DNA from: JBDRMV01 sp043811795
GTDB lineage: Bacteria > CG03
DNA length: 13,774 nucleotides
Direction of reading: 5' to 3'
Assembly (NCBI GenBank): GCA_043811795.1
Contig: JBDRMV010000028.1
Span: forward strand, 1-13,774
Shown here: piece by piece, positions 1 to 6,074 of the stretch
Position numbering within the stretch: the stretch's first letter is position 1
How the letters are laid out: each line of letters starts with the position of its first letter
Position numbers and translations under genes: made by a program
The notes under the pieces: model-generated
The model's database searches: none
Told to the model about the DNA's origin: nothing
What the model saw: only the letters and a program-made list of their open reading frames with translations

Positions 1-773
1 GTAAATTTTTTAATCAGCGGATTTATCCTCAGCCCCAGCTCACCGAAAAAATCAAGCAGAGCCCTGTGCGTTTTTATTTTTGATTCCGGTAAAATTTCGC
101 CTGCCTGATAAATGAAACAGTTCATTTTCCGCCGGGCGCAAGCGGCAGGGTCAAGGAGTTTCAGCGTTCCCGCAGCCGCGTTTCTCGGGTTGGCAAAAAG
201 GGCCTGGCCTTCCCGCGACCTTTCCCTGTTCAACGCCTGAAAGGAGTCCTTCTCCATATAAACCTCTCCCCTCACCACAAGAACATCCGGAAAACCGCCC
301 CGTAAAGCAAGGGGAATTGACTTTATTGTCCTGAGGTTTGAAGTTATGTCGTCCCCGAGAAAACCGTCGCCGCGGGTTGCGCCGAGAACGAGTTTTCCTT
401 TTTCGTATCTCAGCGAGATTCCCACTCCGTCGATTTTCGGCTCCACGACGAAACTCGCCCTGCGGGAACCGAGTAGTTTCTGATTCCTCGTAACCCACTG
501 TCTTATGTCGTCGGCGCTGTAAGTGTTTTCAAGAGAAAGCATAGGAGTGCCGTGTTTCACCTGCCGGAATTCCCTGAGCGGTTCTCCGCCCACCCTCTGC
601 GTCGGCGAGTCGGGTGTTCTGAACTCGGGATGATTCCTTTCAAGTTCCGCTAATTCGCTGTAAAGTCCGTCATATTCCCCGTCGGAAATCTCGGGGCTGT
701 TCTTCACGTAGTAAAGCCAGTTGTGATAATTTATTTCTTTTTTTAATTTTTCGACCGCTTTACTTATTTCCAT
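1..773 (-). CDS. ligA: NAD-dependent DNA ligase LigA, N-terminal part (cut by window edge)
   Basis: Seals nicks in duplex DNA during replication and repair, using NAD+ to adenylate itself. The first 257 codons are visible; the C-terminal part lies beyond the left edge. The N-terminal Ia domain shows the NMN-binding pattern (YHNWLYYV, then PEISDGEYDGL at about residues 28-37) and the typical PDSPTQRVGG at about 54-63. The adenylation motif EPKIDG follows, with Lys113 as the AMP-accepting lysine, and then TRGDG. The ATG at 773 is preceded by AAGGA seven bases upstream. Both that site and the ATG lie inside a repeated module also found before ndk. The gene follows nusB after a 263 bp spacer made almost wholly of repeats, so it may be read through from the rib operon; I see no promoter of its own. 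Family assignment is secure. Confidence 0.96.
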   Translation of the reverse strand, partial: MEISKAVEKLKKEINYHNWLYYVKNSPEISDGEYDGLYSELAELERNHPEFRTPDSPTQRVGGEPLREFRQVKHGTPMLSLENTYSADDIRQWVTRNQKLLGSRRASFVVEPKIDGVGISLRYEKGKLVLGATRGDGFLGDDITSNLRTIKSIPLALRGGFPDVLVVRGEVYMEKDSFQALNRERSREGQALFANPRNAAAGTLKLLDPAACARRKMNCFIYQAGEILPESKIKTHRALLDFFGELGLRINPLIKKF

Positions 774-799
774 ATCTTATTCCTTATCAGGATGGCGTC
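771..799 (-). repeat. Start-module repeat, copy a (provides RBS and ATG of ligA)
   Basis: On the minus strand this copy reads GACGCC, then CCTGATAAGGAATAAGATATG, ending in the ligA start codon. The AAGGA is the ligA Shine-Dalgarno site. Related copies lie at 938-1025, 4829-4870, 13442-13466 and 13634-13676. This one is shortened relative to the fullest copy, lacking most of the CCCTCCCGCCG stretch. A degenerate further copy (GAAGGAGTAAGAT followed by TTTGACGCC) lies immediately upstream of it. Confidence 0.75.
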
Positions 800-830
800 A
801 AAATCTTACTCCTTCACTCCGCAAGAGGTG

Positions 831-931
831 CGGCGTTGTCTGACAAGCCCGTCAGTCCGAGGGTCTCTGCTTTCTCCCCGCAGGACTGCGGAGCGAGCCG
901 CCCTCGTGAGTGTGCTTGGAAGACAATGCCG
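831..931 (-). repeat. Intergenic repeat family A, copy 1 (MITE-like, imperfect terminal inverted repeats)
   Basis: About 100 bp between nusB and ligA. The ends form imperfect inverted repeats: CGGCATTGTCTTCCAAGC at one end and CGGCGTTGTCTGACAAGC, read inward, at the other. The 73 bases at 830-902 match 13491-13563 at 72 positions. The core can fold into a CCGCAG/CTGCGG hairpin. It has no coding capacity of its own. Near-identity of two distant copies that are not in a gene suggests recent spread or gene conversion. The name 'family A' is mine; I do not recognise a published element. Confidence 0.75.
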
Positions 932-937
932 CACCAA

Positions 938-1025
938 CATATCTTATTCCCTGTCAGGGCGGCGGGCGTCTTCGTCCGCCTGTGGAGGAAGCGTCTTCGT
1001 CCGCCTGTGGAGGGAGGGTGGCGTC
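938..1025 (-). repeat. Start-module repeat, copy b, expanded by a 25 bp tandem duplication
   Basis: Minus strand: GGACGCCACCCTCCC at the upstream end, and CCGCCCTGACAGGGAATAAGATATG at the downstream end next to repeat family A. In between are two tandem 25 bp units (plus strand GCGTCTTCGTCCGCCTGTGG at 966 and again at 991). The compact copy at 13634-13676 lacks these units. The ATG here is not used by a recognisable gene, because family A begins a few bases further on. Confidence 0.65.
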
Positions 1026-1036
1026 CCTTTTTCCGC

Positions 1037-1435
1037 TCATTTCGAACCTGACGGCTGGTTTTGCTCGCGGGCGACTTTATCCAGAATCCCGTTTATGAAT
1101 GCCGCCGATTTTTCCGAGGAGTATTTCTTCGCCAGTTCAACAGCCTCGTTTATTGCGATTTTTACTTCACTCTTCATCAGGCAGATTTCGGCAATCCCCA
1201 TCCTCAAAATGTTTTTGTCCACCTCGTTTATTCTTGAAAGGTCCCAATTCCGCGCATAACAGGAAATTTTGCCGTCGCAAAAAACAATGTCTTCCCGCAC
1301 AAGCCGCACGAAATCTTTTATAAACTCAAACTGTTTATCGCCAATGCACTCTTTTAGAGCGTCTTCCGCATCAACGCCCATTTCCGCCTTGTAGAGACAG
1401 TCAAGAATTTCTTTTCTCGCTTGACGGCGCGTCAT
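1037..1435 (-). CDS. nusB: Transcription antitermination factor NusB
   Basis: Small all-helical RNA-binding protein that, with NusE (S10), loads on boxA of rRNA leaders and helps RNA polymerase resist termination. At 132 aa it is close to the usual family length (about 130-150). Family features include the N-terminal RRQARKEILDCLYKAEMG (arginine-rich helix), the central WDLSRINEVDKNILRMGIAEI, and the C-terminal INEAVELAKKYSSEKSAAFINGILDKVA, the most conserved stretch of NusB. The ATG at 1435 overlaps the ribH stop as ATGA, implying translational coupling. Placement after ribH is common, so its expression here is probably tied to the FMN-controlled rib transcript. The downstream spacer shows no clear terminator before ligA. 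Confidence 0.96.
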   Translation of the reverse strand: MTRRQARKEILDCLYKAEMGVDAEDALKECIGDKQFEFIKDFVRLVREDIVFCDGKISCYARNWDLSRINEVDKNILRMGIAEICLMKSEVKIAINEAVELAKKYSSEKSAAFINGILDKVAREQNQPSGSK

Positions 1436-1890
1436 AACTTTCCCGTAACATCAATCATTTCAAGACACGCCCGCGCAGCGTCGGAACCGCGGTTACCCGC
1501 TTTTGTTCCCGCCCTTTCAATCGCCTGCTCAAGGGTTTCGGCCGTTACAATTCCGAAAATAACGGGAATCCTGCTGTTTACGGAAAGCGAACCGATGTTT
1601 TTTGAAAGAACCGACGCAATATAATCAAAATGAGAGGTGTCCCCCTTGATTATTGCGCCGAGACAGATAACCCCGTCATAGCCCTTCTCAGTCATTGCCT
1701 TCGCGGCGGCGGCAATCTCAAAAGACCCCGGAACCCACACGCAGTCAATATCCTCGTCTCTGACGCCGTGGCGGATGAGTTCGTCCCTGCAGCCGGCGAC
1801 AAGACGGCTGGTGATAAAATCATTAAACCTTGAAACGGCAATGCCGATTCTTTTTCCTTCCCCCTTTAAATTTCCTGAAACTTCTCTCAT
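1432..1890 (-). CDS. ribH: 6,7-dimethyl-8-ribityllumazine synthase RibH (beta chain)
   Basis: Condenses 5-amino-6-ribitylamino-uracil with 3,4-dihydroxy-2-butanone-4-phosphate to lumazine, the penultimate step of riboflavin synthesis; family members form pentamers or 60-mer capsids. The 152 residues show AVSRFNDFIT near the N-terminus, VPGSFEIA at about 53-60, GAIIKGDTSHFDYI at about 78-91 (containing the catalytic His87), and GTKAGNRGSDAA at about 128-139. I chose the ATG at 1890 rather than the in-frame ATG at 1905 because a strong GGAGGTG lies seven bases before it and would fall inside the coding region if the earlier ATG were used. It is 48 bp downstream of ribBA and overlaps nusB by four bases. 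Confidence 0.96.
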   Translation of the reverse strand: MREVSGNLKGEGKRIGIAVSRFNDFITSRLVAGCRDELIRHGVRDEDIDCVWVPGSFEIAAAAKAMTEKGYDGVICLGAIIKGDTSHFDYIASVLSKNIGSLSVNSRIPVIFGIVTAETLEQAIERAGTKAGNRGSDAARACLEMIDVTGKL

Positions 1891-1938
1891 CTCATTCACC
1901 TCCATTTTTCATTGAACATTTCTTCATTTTTAATACCC

Positions 1939-3159
1939 TCACAGCAGGTGCCCCATTTTCTTTTTTTTCGTCTTCAGATATCGCCGGCAGACAGACGAAC
2001 AATTCTTTATTTTTACGGGAACTCTCTCAACCACTTTCAGGCCGAAGCCGCTTATCCCGACAACTTTTTTCGGATTGTTTGTCAGAAGCCGTATCGTCGT
2101 AAGCCCGAGGTCGGCAAGAATCTGCGCGCCGATGCCGTAATCCCTCAAATCCGCCTTGAAACCGAGTTTTTCATTCGCCTCGACGGTATCAAACCCCTTA
2201 TCCTGAAGAGCATACGCTTTTATCTTGTTTTCAAGACCTATTCCCCTGCCCTCCTGCCTCATATAAAGGAGCACCCCTCTCTTTTCTTTTTCAATCATTG
2301 AAAGGGCCTTCTCAACCTGCGAACCGCAGTCGCATCTCAAAGAATGAAAAACATCTCCCGTGAGGCACTGCGAGTGAACGCGGACGAGAACATTCTTTTT
2401 CCCCCGCACGTCCCCTTTTACAAGAGCGAGATGGACTGATTCCATATCCTGCAGGGCAATTTTACTGCGGTATGCAAACAGTTTGAACTCGCCGAACCTC
2501 GTCGGGAATTTCACGCTCGCAATTTTCTTTATAAGTTCTTCGCTTTTTCTGCGCTTTTCTATTATCTGGGCAACGCTGATGAGTTTCAGTTTATGCGCCC
2601 GGCAGAATTTTACCAGATCGGGAAAGCGCGCCATTGACCCGTCATCATTCATAATTTCGCAGATGACGCCCGAAGAATAAAGACCCGAAAGACGCGCCAT
2701 GTCAACAGCCGCTTCCGTATGTCCCGCTCTCACGAGGACCCCGCCCGCCTGCGCCTGAATGGGGAAAATATGACCGGGTTTCAGTATATCGGACGGACGG
2801 GAAGCGCGGTCAGCCAGCACTTTTATCGTTCTCGCCCTGTCGTGCGAGGAAATCCCCGTCGCAATCCCTTTTGCGGCGTCGCAGGAAACGGTAAAAGCCG
2901 CCTCTCGCGGATTGGTTGCGTCAAACGAGGAAGAAATCGGACGAAGATTCAAACGCTGCAAGTCGCCCTTTTCCATCGCAACGCAGATAAGCCCCCTCCC
3001 GTGCTTCGCCATAAAATTTATCTTTCCGGCATTGATGAGAGACGCCGCGCAAACGAGGTCGCCTTCATTCTCGCGCGATGCGTCGTCAACAATCACGACC
3101 ATCTTCCCCTTTTTGAAATCCCTGACGGCATCTTCAAACGCCGAAAACTTTAAAGCCAT
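1939..3159 (-). CDS. ribBA: Bifunctional 3,4-dihydroxy-2-butanone-4-phosphate synthase / GTP cyclohydrolase II
   Basis: Supplies both precursors of riboflavin: the four-carbon unit from ribulose-5-phosphate and the pyrimidine from GTP. The 406 residues match the usual fused length. The N-terminal RibB domain (about 1-200) carries the acidic metal site DDASRENEGDL at 25-35, HDRARTI at about 106-112 and RAGHTEAAVDMARLSGL at 144-160. The C-terminal RibA domain (about 205-406) has the zinc cysteines C265, C276 and C278 in HSQCLTGDVFHSLRCDCGSQ, RQEGRGIGL at 301-309, LRDYGIGAQIL at 338-348 and LLTNNPKK at 358-365. All key residues are present, so both activities are expected. The start overlaps the end of ribE by ten bases, with GGAGG 13 bases upstream of the ATG. 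Confidence 0.97.
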   Translation of the reverse strand: MALKFSAFEDAVRDFKKGKMVVIVDDASRENEGDLVCAASLINAGKINFMAKHGRGLICVAMEKGDLQRLNLRPISSSFDATNPREAAFTVSCDAAKGIATGISSHDRARTIKVLADRASRPSDILKPGHIFPIQAQAGGVLVRAGHTEAAVDMARLSGLYSSGVICEIMNDDGSMARFPDLVKFCRAHKLKLISVAQIIEKRRKSEELIKKIASVKFPTRFGEFKLFAYRSKIALQDMESVHLALVKGDVRGKKNVLVRVHSQCLTGDVFHSLRCDCGSQVEKALSMIEKEKRGVLLYMRQEGRGIGLENKIKAYALQDKGFDTVEANEKLGFKADLRDYGIGAQILADLGLTTIRLLTNNPKKVVGISGFGLKVVERVPVKIKNCSSVCRRYLKTKKKKMGHLL

Positions 3160-3752
3160 TTTTTTAGTTTTTCCTCCGTAAGACCTTCCTTTTCTTTTTT
3201 CAGAAAATTTACGGCATATCTGGAAATAACGTCCGCCTCGAAGTTCACCGCATCCCCTTCCTTTCTTTCCGAAAAATTCGTCCGTTTCAGGGTCTCCGGA
3301 ATAACGTTCACCGAAAAACTGTTTTTTCCGATTCCTTCAACCGTCAGCGAAACGCCGTCAAGCGCGACCGAACCCCGCTCGGCAATAAAGTCCGCGAACT
3401 TCTCGCTCAAAGTGAAACGGAACTTCCTGAACTCCCCGTATTTTTCTATTCCGGAAAGACGGACGGTGCCGTCCACGTGACCGGTTACGAAGTGTCCCGA
3501 AAAAAAATCGGACGGTTTCACCGGAAGTTCAATGTTAACCTCCGATGCCTGCGCCAGGTTCGTGAGTTCTTTCGTTTTAGGAGCGACCTCAAACACAACG
3601 GCGCCGGAGGAAACATTTACGGCTGTCAGGCAGACGCCGTTTACGGCGACACTGCCGCCTTTTACGAGGCCTTCCGTATCCATTTTTACAGTCACGGAAT
3701 TCATCTTCCATCCTGTAATTCTGCCGGTGCTTTTTATTATTCCCGTAAACAC
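3150..3752 (-). CDS. ribE: Riboflavin synthase alpha chain
   Basis: Dismutates two lumazine molecules to riboflavin and a pyrimidine that is recycled by RibH. At 200 aa it is normal length. The sequence shows the diagnostic MFTGII start and two homologous lumazine-binding barrels, about 1-96 and 97-190. Matching halves are GSVAVNGVCLT in the first and GSVALDGVSLTV in the second, with the linker GHFVTGHVDG at about 86-95. The start is GTG at 3752, two bases after the ribD stop, with GAGGG upstream. The last ten bases overlap ribBA. The gene is called ribC or ribE depending on the naming system; I use the E. coli-like pathway name. Confidence 0.96.
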   Translation of the reverse strand: MFTGIIKSTGRITGWKMNSVTVKMDTEGLVKGGSVAVNGVCLTAVNVSSGAVVFEVAPKTKELTNLAQASEVNIELPVKPSDFFSGHFVTGHVDGTVRLSGIEKYGEFRKFRFTLSEKFADFIAERGSVALDGVSLTVEGIGKNSFSVNVIPETLKRTNFSERKEGDAVNFEADVISRYAVNFLKKEKEGLTEEKLKKWL

Positions 3753-3754
3753 TG

Positions 3755-4831
3755 TTAAACCCTCAACCCGTGAAAAATAAAATTATCATCCGCCCGCAGA
3801 ATTTCCCATCTCTTAAAAACAACCGCCTGTTTTACAAGGTCTTTCCCCCTGCCCGAAACCGCGCCAACGGCGTCTTTCCCGCCAAGCACAACTGGCGCGA
3901 AAATAAAAAAAATTTCATCAACAAGGTCTTCATCGAAGAAGGAACCTGCCAGTTCTCCGCCACCTTCGATAAGCACCGTATAGTAGTTTTTTTTAAGAAT
4001 TACTTGAAGTAAATTCTTAAGGTTTTTAAACCTCAGGATTTCCGGCTCTTCTCTCATTGCGGCAGGAAAATTTATTCTGTTTTTTGAATCCGTTGCAATG
4101 AAAAAAGGGCGTGAATTATCCACAGGTTCTGAACAGGCGGCAATTCTTCCCGTGTGCGTAATAATACACTTGTCGGGCCGGCCAAGCGGGTGCCGCTTTT
4201 TGTTCAAAAGATACGGCAAAAGAGACGGCTTGTCCTGCCTATGCGTCTTGCCGCCGACCAGCACCATATCGCTCGCGTATCTCAACCCGTGACCGAATAC
4301 CCTTGCTTTTTTATTTGTTATCCATTTTGAATTCCCCGTCCTTGTTGCGATTTTGCCGTCCAGTGAAACGCCCTCTTTCAGCATAACCCACGGCCTTTTC
4401 CTTTCAAAAGCGGAAACAAAACCCCTGTTCAGAAACCTGCACTCCCGCCTGCAGACGCCGAGCACAACTTCAACATTATGCGCTCTCAAATATCTAATAC
4501 CTTTCCCCGAAACAAGCGGGTTCGGGTCTTTCATTCCGACAATTACTTTTTTTATTCCCGCCCGGACGATTTCCGGAGCGCAGGGCGGCGTCTTGCCGTG
4601 ATGGACGCACGGCTCAAGATTTAAAATCATCACGGAACCCTTGAGAGAGACCTTTGATTTTTTTATCGCATCAATTTCTGCGTGGATGCCCCCGAAATAA
4701 TGATGCCAACCCTGTGAAATTATCCTGCCTTTTTTGTAAATCACCGCGCCCACCAGCGGATTGGGAGAAACCCTTCCCGTCCCTTTTACCGCCAGCTCAA
4801 CGGCTTTTTTCATCAATTTTTCTTTATCCAT
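3755..4831 (-). CDS. ribD: Bifunctional diaminohydroxyphosphoribosylaminopyrimidine deaminase / 5-amino-6-(5-phosphoribosylamino)uracil reductase
   Basis: Carries out the second and third steps of riboflavin synthesis. The deaminase domain (about 1-145) has the zinc motif HAE at 50-52 and EPCVHHGKTPPC, with C75 and C84; these positions equal those of E. coli RibD. The reductase domain (about 146-358) shows LKEGVSLDGKIATRTGNSKWIT and the glycine-rich LIEGGGELAGSFFDEDLVDE near the C-terminus. At 358 aa the length is typical. It is the first gene of the rib operon, behind an FMN riboswitch and two tandem terminators. The ATG at 4831 is preceded by AAGGA with six bases of spacing, lying in a variant of the start-module repeat. 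The next gene, ribE, follows after two bases. Confidence 0.97.
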   Translation of the reverse strand: MDKEKLMKKAVELAVKGTGRVSPNPLVGAVIYKKGRIISQGWHHYFGGIHAEIDAIKKSKVSLKGSVMILNLEPCVHHGKTPPCAPEIVRAGIKKVIVGMKDPNPLVSGKGIRYLRAHNVEVVLGVCRRECRFLNRGFVSAFERKRPWVMLKEGVSLDGKIATRTGNSKWITNKKARVFGHGLRYASDMVLVGGKTHRQDKPSLLPYLLNKKRHPLGRPDKCIITHTGRIAACSEPVDNSRPFFIATDSKNRINFPAAMREEPEILRFKNLKNLLQVILKKNYYTVLIEGGGELAGSFFDEDLVDEIFFIFAPVVLGGKDAVGAVSGRGKDLVKQAVVFKRWEILRADDNFIFHGLRV

Positions 4832-4870
4832 TCTGCTTCCTTATCAGGGCGGCGGGAGGGTGGCGTCCAT
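4829..4870 (-). repeat. Start-module repeat, copy c (RBS of ribD)
   Basis: Minus strand GGACGCCACCCTCCCGCCG, CCCTGATAAGGAAGCAGAATG, ending at the ribD ATG. The first 30 or so bases are the same as in the copy at 13634-13676 apart from one base, while the last few (GCAGA instead of TAAGAT) have diverged. It sits immediately after the second terminator of the rib leader. The block could also be read as a nine-codon open frame MDATLPPP-stop, but that frame has no ribosome binding site. Confidence 0.7.
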
Positions 4871-4871
4871 A

Positions 4872-4926
4872 AATAAAAAAGTCCCGAGACCTTCAGGACT
4901 GCGCAACCTCCTCCCCTCCGGACTTT
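4872..4926 (-). repeat. Partial tandem copy of the FMN riboswitch 3' end
   Basis: Matches 5071-5125 at 51 of 55 positions. It contains a degenerate form of the conserved 3' aptamer segment (GTCCGGAGGGGAGGAGG against GTCCGGATGGGAGAAGG), the P1 3' strand region and the terminator. No 5' half of a second aptamer is present, so this copy cannot bind FMN alone. The space between the two copies is occupied by a family B repeat. Confidence 0.85.
4875..4899 (-). terminator. Second (duplicated) rho-independent terminator of the rib leader
   Basis: Minus-strand stem GTCCTGA / TCGGGAC (one G-U pair) with loop AGGTC, at 4881-4899, followed by six T. It is a diverged copy of the riboswitch terminator at 5074-5097. 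Its 5' arm CCTGAAGGT could still pair with the aptamer ACCTTCGGG through one G-U pair, so it may remain under the same control. It lies 43 bases before the ribD start. Confidence 0.75.
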
Positions 4927-4939
4927 ATAAATTTTCCGG

Positions 4940-5052
4940 GAAAATGACCGTTGTCTGACGGGGCTGTGTGAGCGAGGTGTTTTGCTCTCGCCCGCAGCGA
5001 ACCCAGAGCGAGCCCTCTCACGTGAGCGTCCCCGAAAGGCAACGTCATTTTC
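4940..5052 (-). repeat. Intergenic repeat family B, copy 1 (MITE-like)
   Basis: A 113 bp element with inverted ends: GAAAATGACCGTTGTC at one end and GAAAATGACGTTGCC, read inward, at the other. The 76 bases at 4960-5035 match 10397-10472 at 70 positions without gaps. The core includes the palindrome CTCACGTGAG and can form several GC-rich stems. It lies between the two copies of the riboswitch terminator region. A long open frame crosses it, but it runs through the riboswitch as well and is not a plausible gene. I see no flanking target-site duplication. Confidence 0.75.
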
Positions 5053-5073
5053 ATTAAATTCCTCGCTAAAAAT

Positions 5074-5097
5074 AAAAAAATCCCGAGACCTTCGGGA
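5074..5097 (-). terminator. FMN riboswitch expression-platform terminator
   Basis: Minus-strand stem TCCCGA / TCGGGA with loop AGGTC, followed directly by seven T. Its 5' arm CCCGAAGGT (5088-5096) is fully complementary over nine bases to ACCTTCGGG (5305-5313) at the start of the aptamer. That pairing would exclude both this terminator and the P1 helix, giving a classical FMN-off transcription switch. Confidence 0.88.
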
Positions 5098-5103
5098 CTG
5101 CGC

Positions 5104-5314
5104 AACCTTCTCCCATCCGGACTTTACCGTCGGCACCGGAATTACGCCGGTTCAGTTAACCGGGGTCAGTTCTATTTTTGATGGAAAATCGGGTCGCCTC
5201 TATTTTTGCTTTGTACTCTGCCAAAAATAGAAGCGACCCATTTTCCATAGAGCTGACCCCATAAACTCGCGGGCTTTCACCGCCGGTTGAGAATTCCACT
5301 CTACCCCGAAGGTT
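5104..5314 (-). promoter_or_regulatory. FMN riboswitch (RFN element) interrupted by a 99 bp palindrome
   Basis: Senses FMN and controls the rib operon. Read on the minus strand, the conserved blocks occur in order: CCTTCGGGGTAGAGTGGAATT, CTCAACCGGCGGTGAAAGCC, CGCGAG, then after the insertion CCGGCGTAATTCCGGTGCCG, ACGGTAAAGTCCGGATGGGA and GAAGG. P1 closes as AACCTTC (5308-5314) with GAAGGTT (5104-5110). P2 shows a compensated change, GAG/CTC instead of the usual GGG/CCC. The stretch between CGCGAG and CCGGCG, a variable stem-loop in this class, holds the palindrome at 5162-5260. All the conserved core blocks I can recall are intact, so FMN binding is expected to survive. Confidence 0.93.
5162..5260. 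mobile_element. GGGGTCAG-ended long palindromic element (REP/RAYT-like) inside the riboswitch
   Basis: A 99 bp element that starts GGGGTCAG and ends CTGACCCC. The two arms, about 47 and 40 bases, are near-perfect inverted repeats (blocks TCTAT, GGAAAAT, GGGTCGC and TCTATTTTTG in both), around a loop of about 12 bases. The left arm has one seven-base extra segment. It has no coding capacity and no target-site duplication. Palindromes of this design are typical of REP-like elements mobilised by Y1 tyrosine transposases (RAYTs). No such gene is in the window, so the assignment rests on architecture alone. Confidence 0.75.
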
Positions 5315-5346
5315 TATCCCGTCAGATACCTAACGGGACTGTTTTC

Positions 5347-5376
5347 ATATTACAAAATTTATCTGCAAAAGGTCAA
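5347..5376 (-). promoter_or_regulatory. Predicted sigma70-type promoter of the rib operon
   Basis: Minus strand: -35 TTGACC at 5371-5376 and -10 TAATAT at 5347-5352, with an 18-base spacer. Transcription would begin near 5340, about 26 bases before the aptamer P1. The -35 box overlaps the stop codon of the upstream TPR gene (5373-5375), so the promoter is embedded in the end of that gene. The -35 hexamer matches the consensus at five of six positions and the -10 at four of six. Confidence 0.6.
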
Positions 5377-6074
5377 ATATTCTGTCCGATGTATTTTTCA
5401 ATTTTTTCACGGGCATGTTTTCTACGCCAAGCGTCTCTGGAATCGAGCAATAAACTCCACACTCTGACCGCATTCCTGTAATCGCCCTGTATTTCGTAAA
5501 TTCTGGCGAGGACACTCTTTACCAGTTCCGGGCAGTCGGGAAAGTTTATTGCTTTCTCAAGGTAAAACACCGCGGCTTTCTCCCCTTTATTTTTGGTCAT
5601 TGTAATCGCCGAAAGATAAAGACCTGCCTGGTAAAATTCCGGCCTGAAGCCGAGAGCGTCGGTAAGGACTTGAATTGCCTCATCTTCTCTTTTCTGAACC
5701 CACGCTAGAGCCGACGCCGAAAAAGTGACGGCAAAGTCAAAATTCCGGTCGAGACGAGTACACCTTAAGGCGTAATGAACCAGATTCCTGTGTTCGGAAA
5801 ACTCCGGGAAGGACCTTTTCCCCGGTGGGCCTTTTAACCCGTCAGACAACTCGTCGTCGGGAACTTCGCCATAGTACTGGAGCATCTGAATGAAAGCAAT
5901 GTCCGCTGCAATCCGCCTGTGCCCGAACAAAATCGGCCAGAAGTCCTGGTAATGAGCAATCTCCGCAAAGGCATTTGAAAAAAGAGACGTGTTTTTGAAA
6001 CTAAATTGTTTACAGGTTTTAATCTGAAAAAAAATGCTGAGCAGGAAAAATAAAAGCGCCGCAATCCTGGTCAT
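5373..6074 (-). CDS. TPR-like membrane-anchored protein of unknown function, ABC exporter-linked
   Basis: A 233-residue protein with an N-terminal hydrophobic segment (about 4-18, a signal anchor or uncleaved signal peptide) and a helical remainder. The pattern FGHRRIAADIAFIQMLQYYG at about 50-69 precedes repeats that look like tetratricopeptide helices (for example AIQVLTDALGFRPEFYQAGLYLSAI, AVFYLEKAINFPDCPELVKSVLARIYEIQGDYRNAVRVWSLLL when read in pieces). It probably faces the periplasm or cell exterior as a scaffold. I chose the ATG at 6074 because it overlaps the permease stop as TGATG; a TTG one codon earlier is also possible. Coupling to the ABC genes suggests a joint role. I do not recognise a named family beyond TPR. 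Confidence 0.8.
   Translation of the reverse strand: MTRIAALLFFLLSIFFQIKTCKQFSFKNTSLFSNAFAEIAHYQDFWPILFGHRRIAADIAFIQMLQYYGEVPDDELSDGLKGPPGKRSFPEFSEHRNLVHYALRCTRLDRNFDFAVTFSASALAWVQKREDEAIQVLTDALGFRPEFYQAGLYLSAITMTKNKGEKAAVFYLEKAINFPDCPELVKSVLARIYEIQGDYRNAVRVWSLLLDSRDAWRRKHAREKIEKYIGQNI

Noticed and set aside
966..1015. Two 25 bp direct repeats as a possible CRISPR fragment
   Set aside because: The units are directly adjacent without spacers and there are only two.
792..1259. Plus-strand open frame of 155 codons overlapping the ligA leader and nusB
   Set aside because: It is antisense to the clear nusB gene and otherwise reads the repeats; its composition is not protein-like.
2719..3153. Long plus-strand open frames opposite ribBA and other genes
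   Set aside because: They are antisense shadows of genes with strong family motifs on the minus strand and show no recognisable domains.
4813..5136. Open frame of about 107 codons on the minus strand through the rib leader
   Set aside because: It runs through the riboswitch 3' core, both terminators and a family B repeat, has no family resemblance, and exists only because GC-rich repeats have few stops.
5162..5260. Long hairpin as a rho-independent terminator for the TPR gene
   Set aside because: It has no T-run after the stem on either strand and lies inside the aptamer, downstream of the rib promoter.
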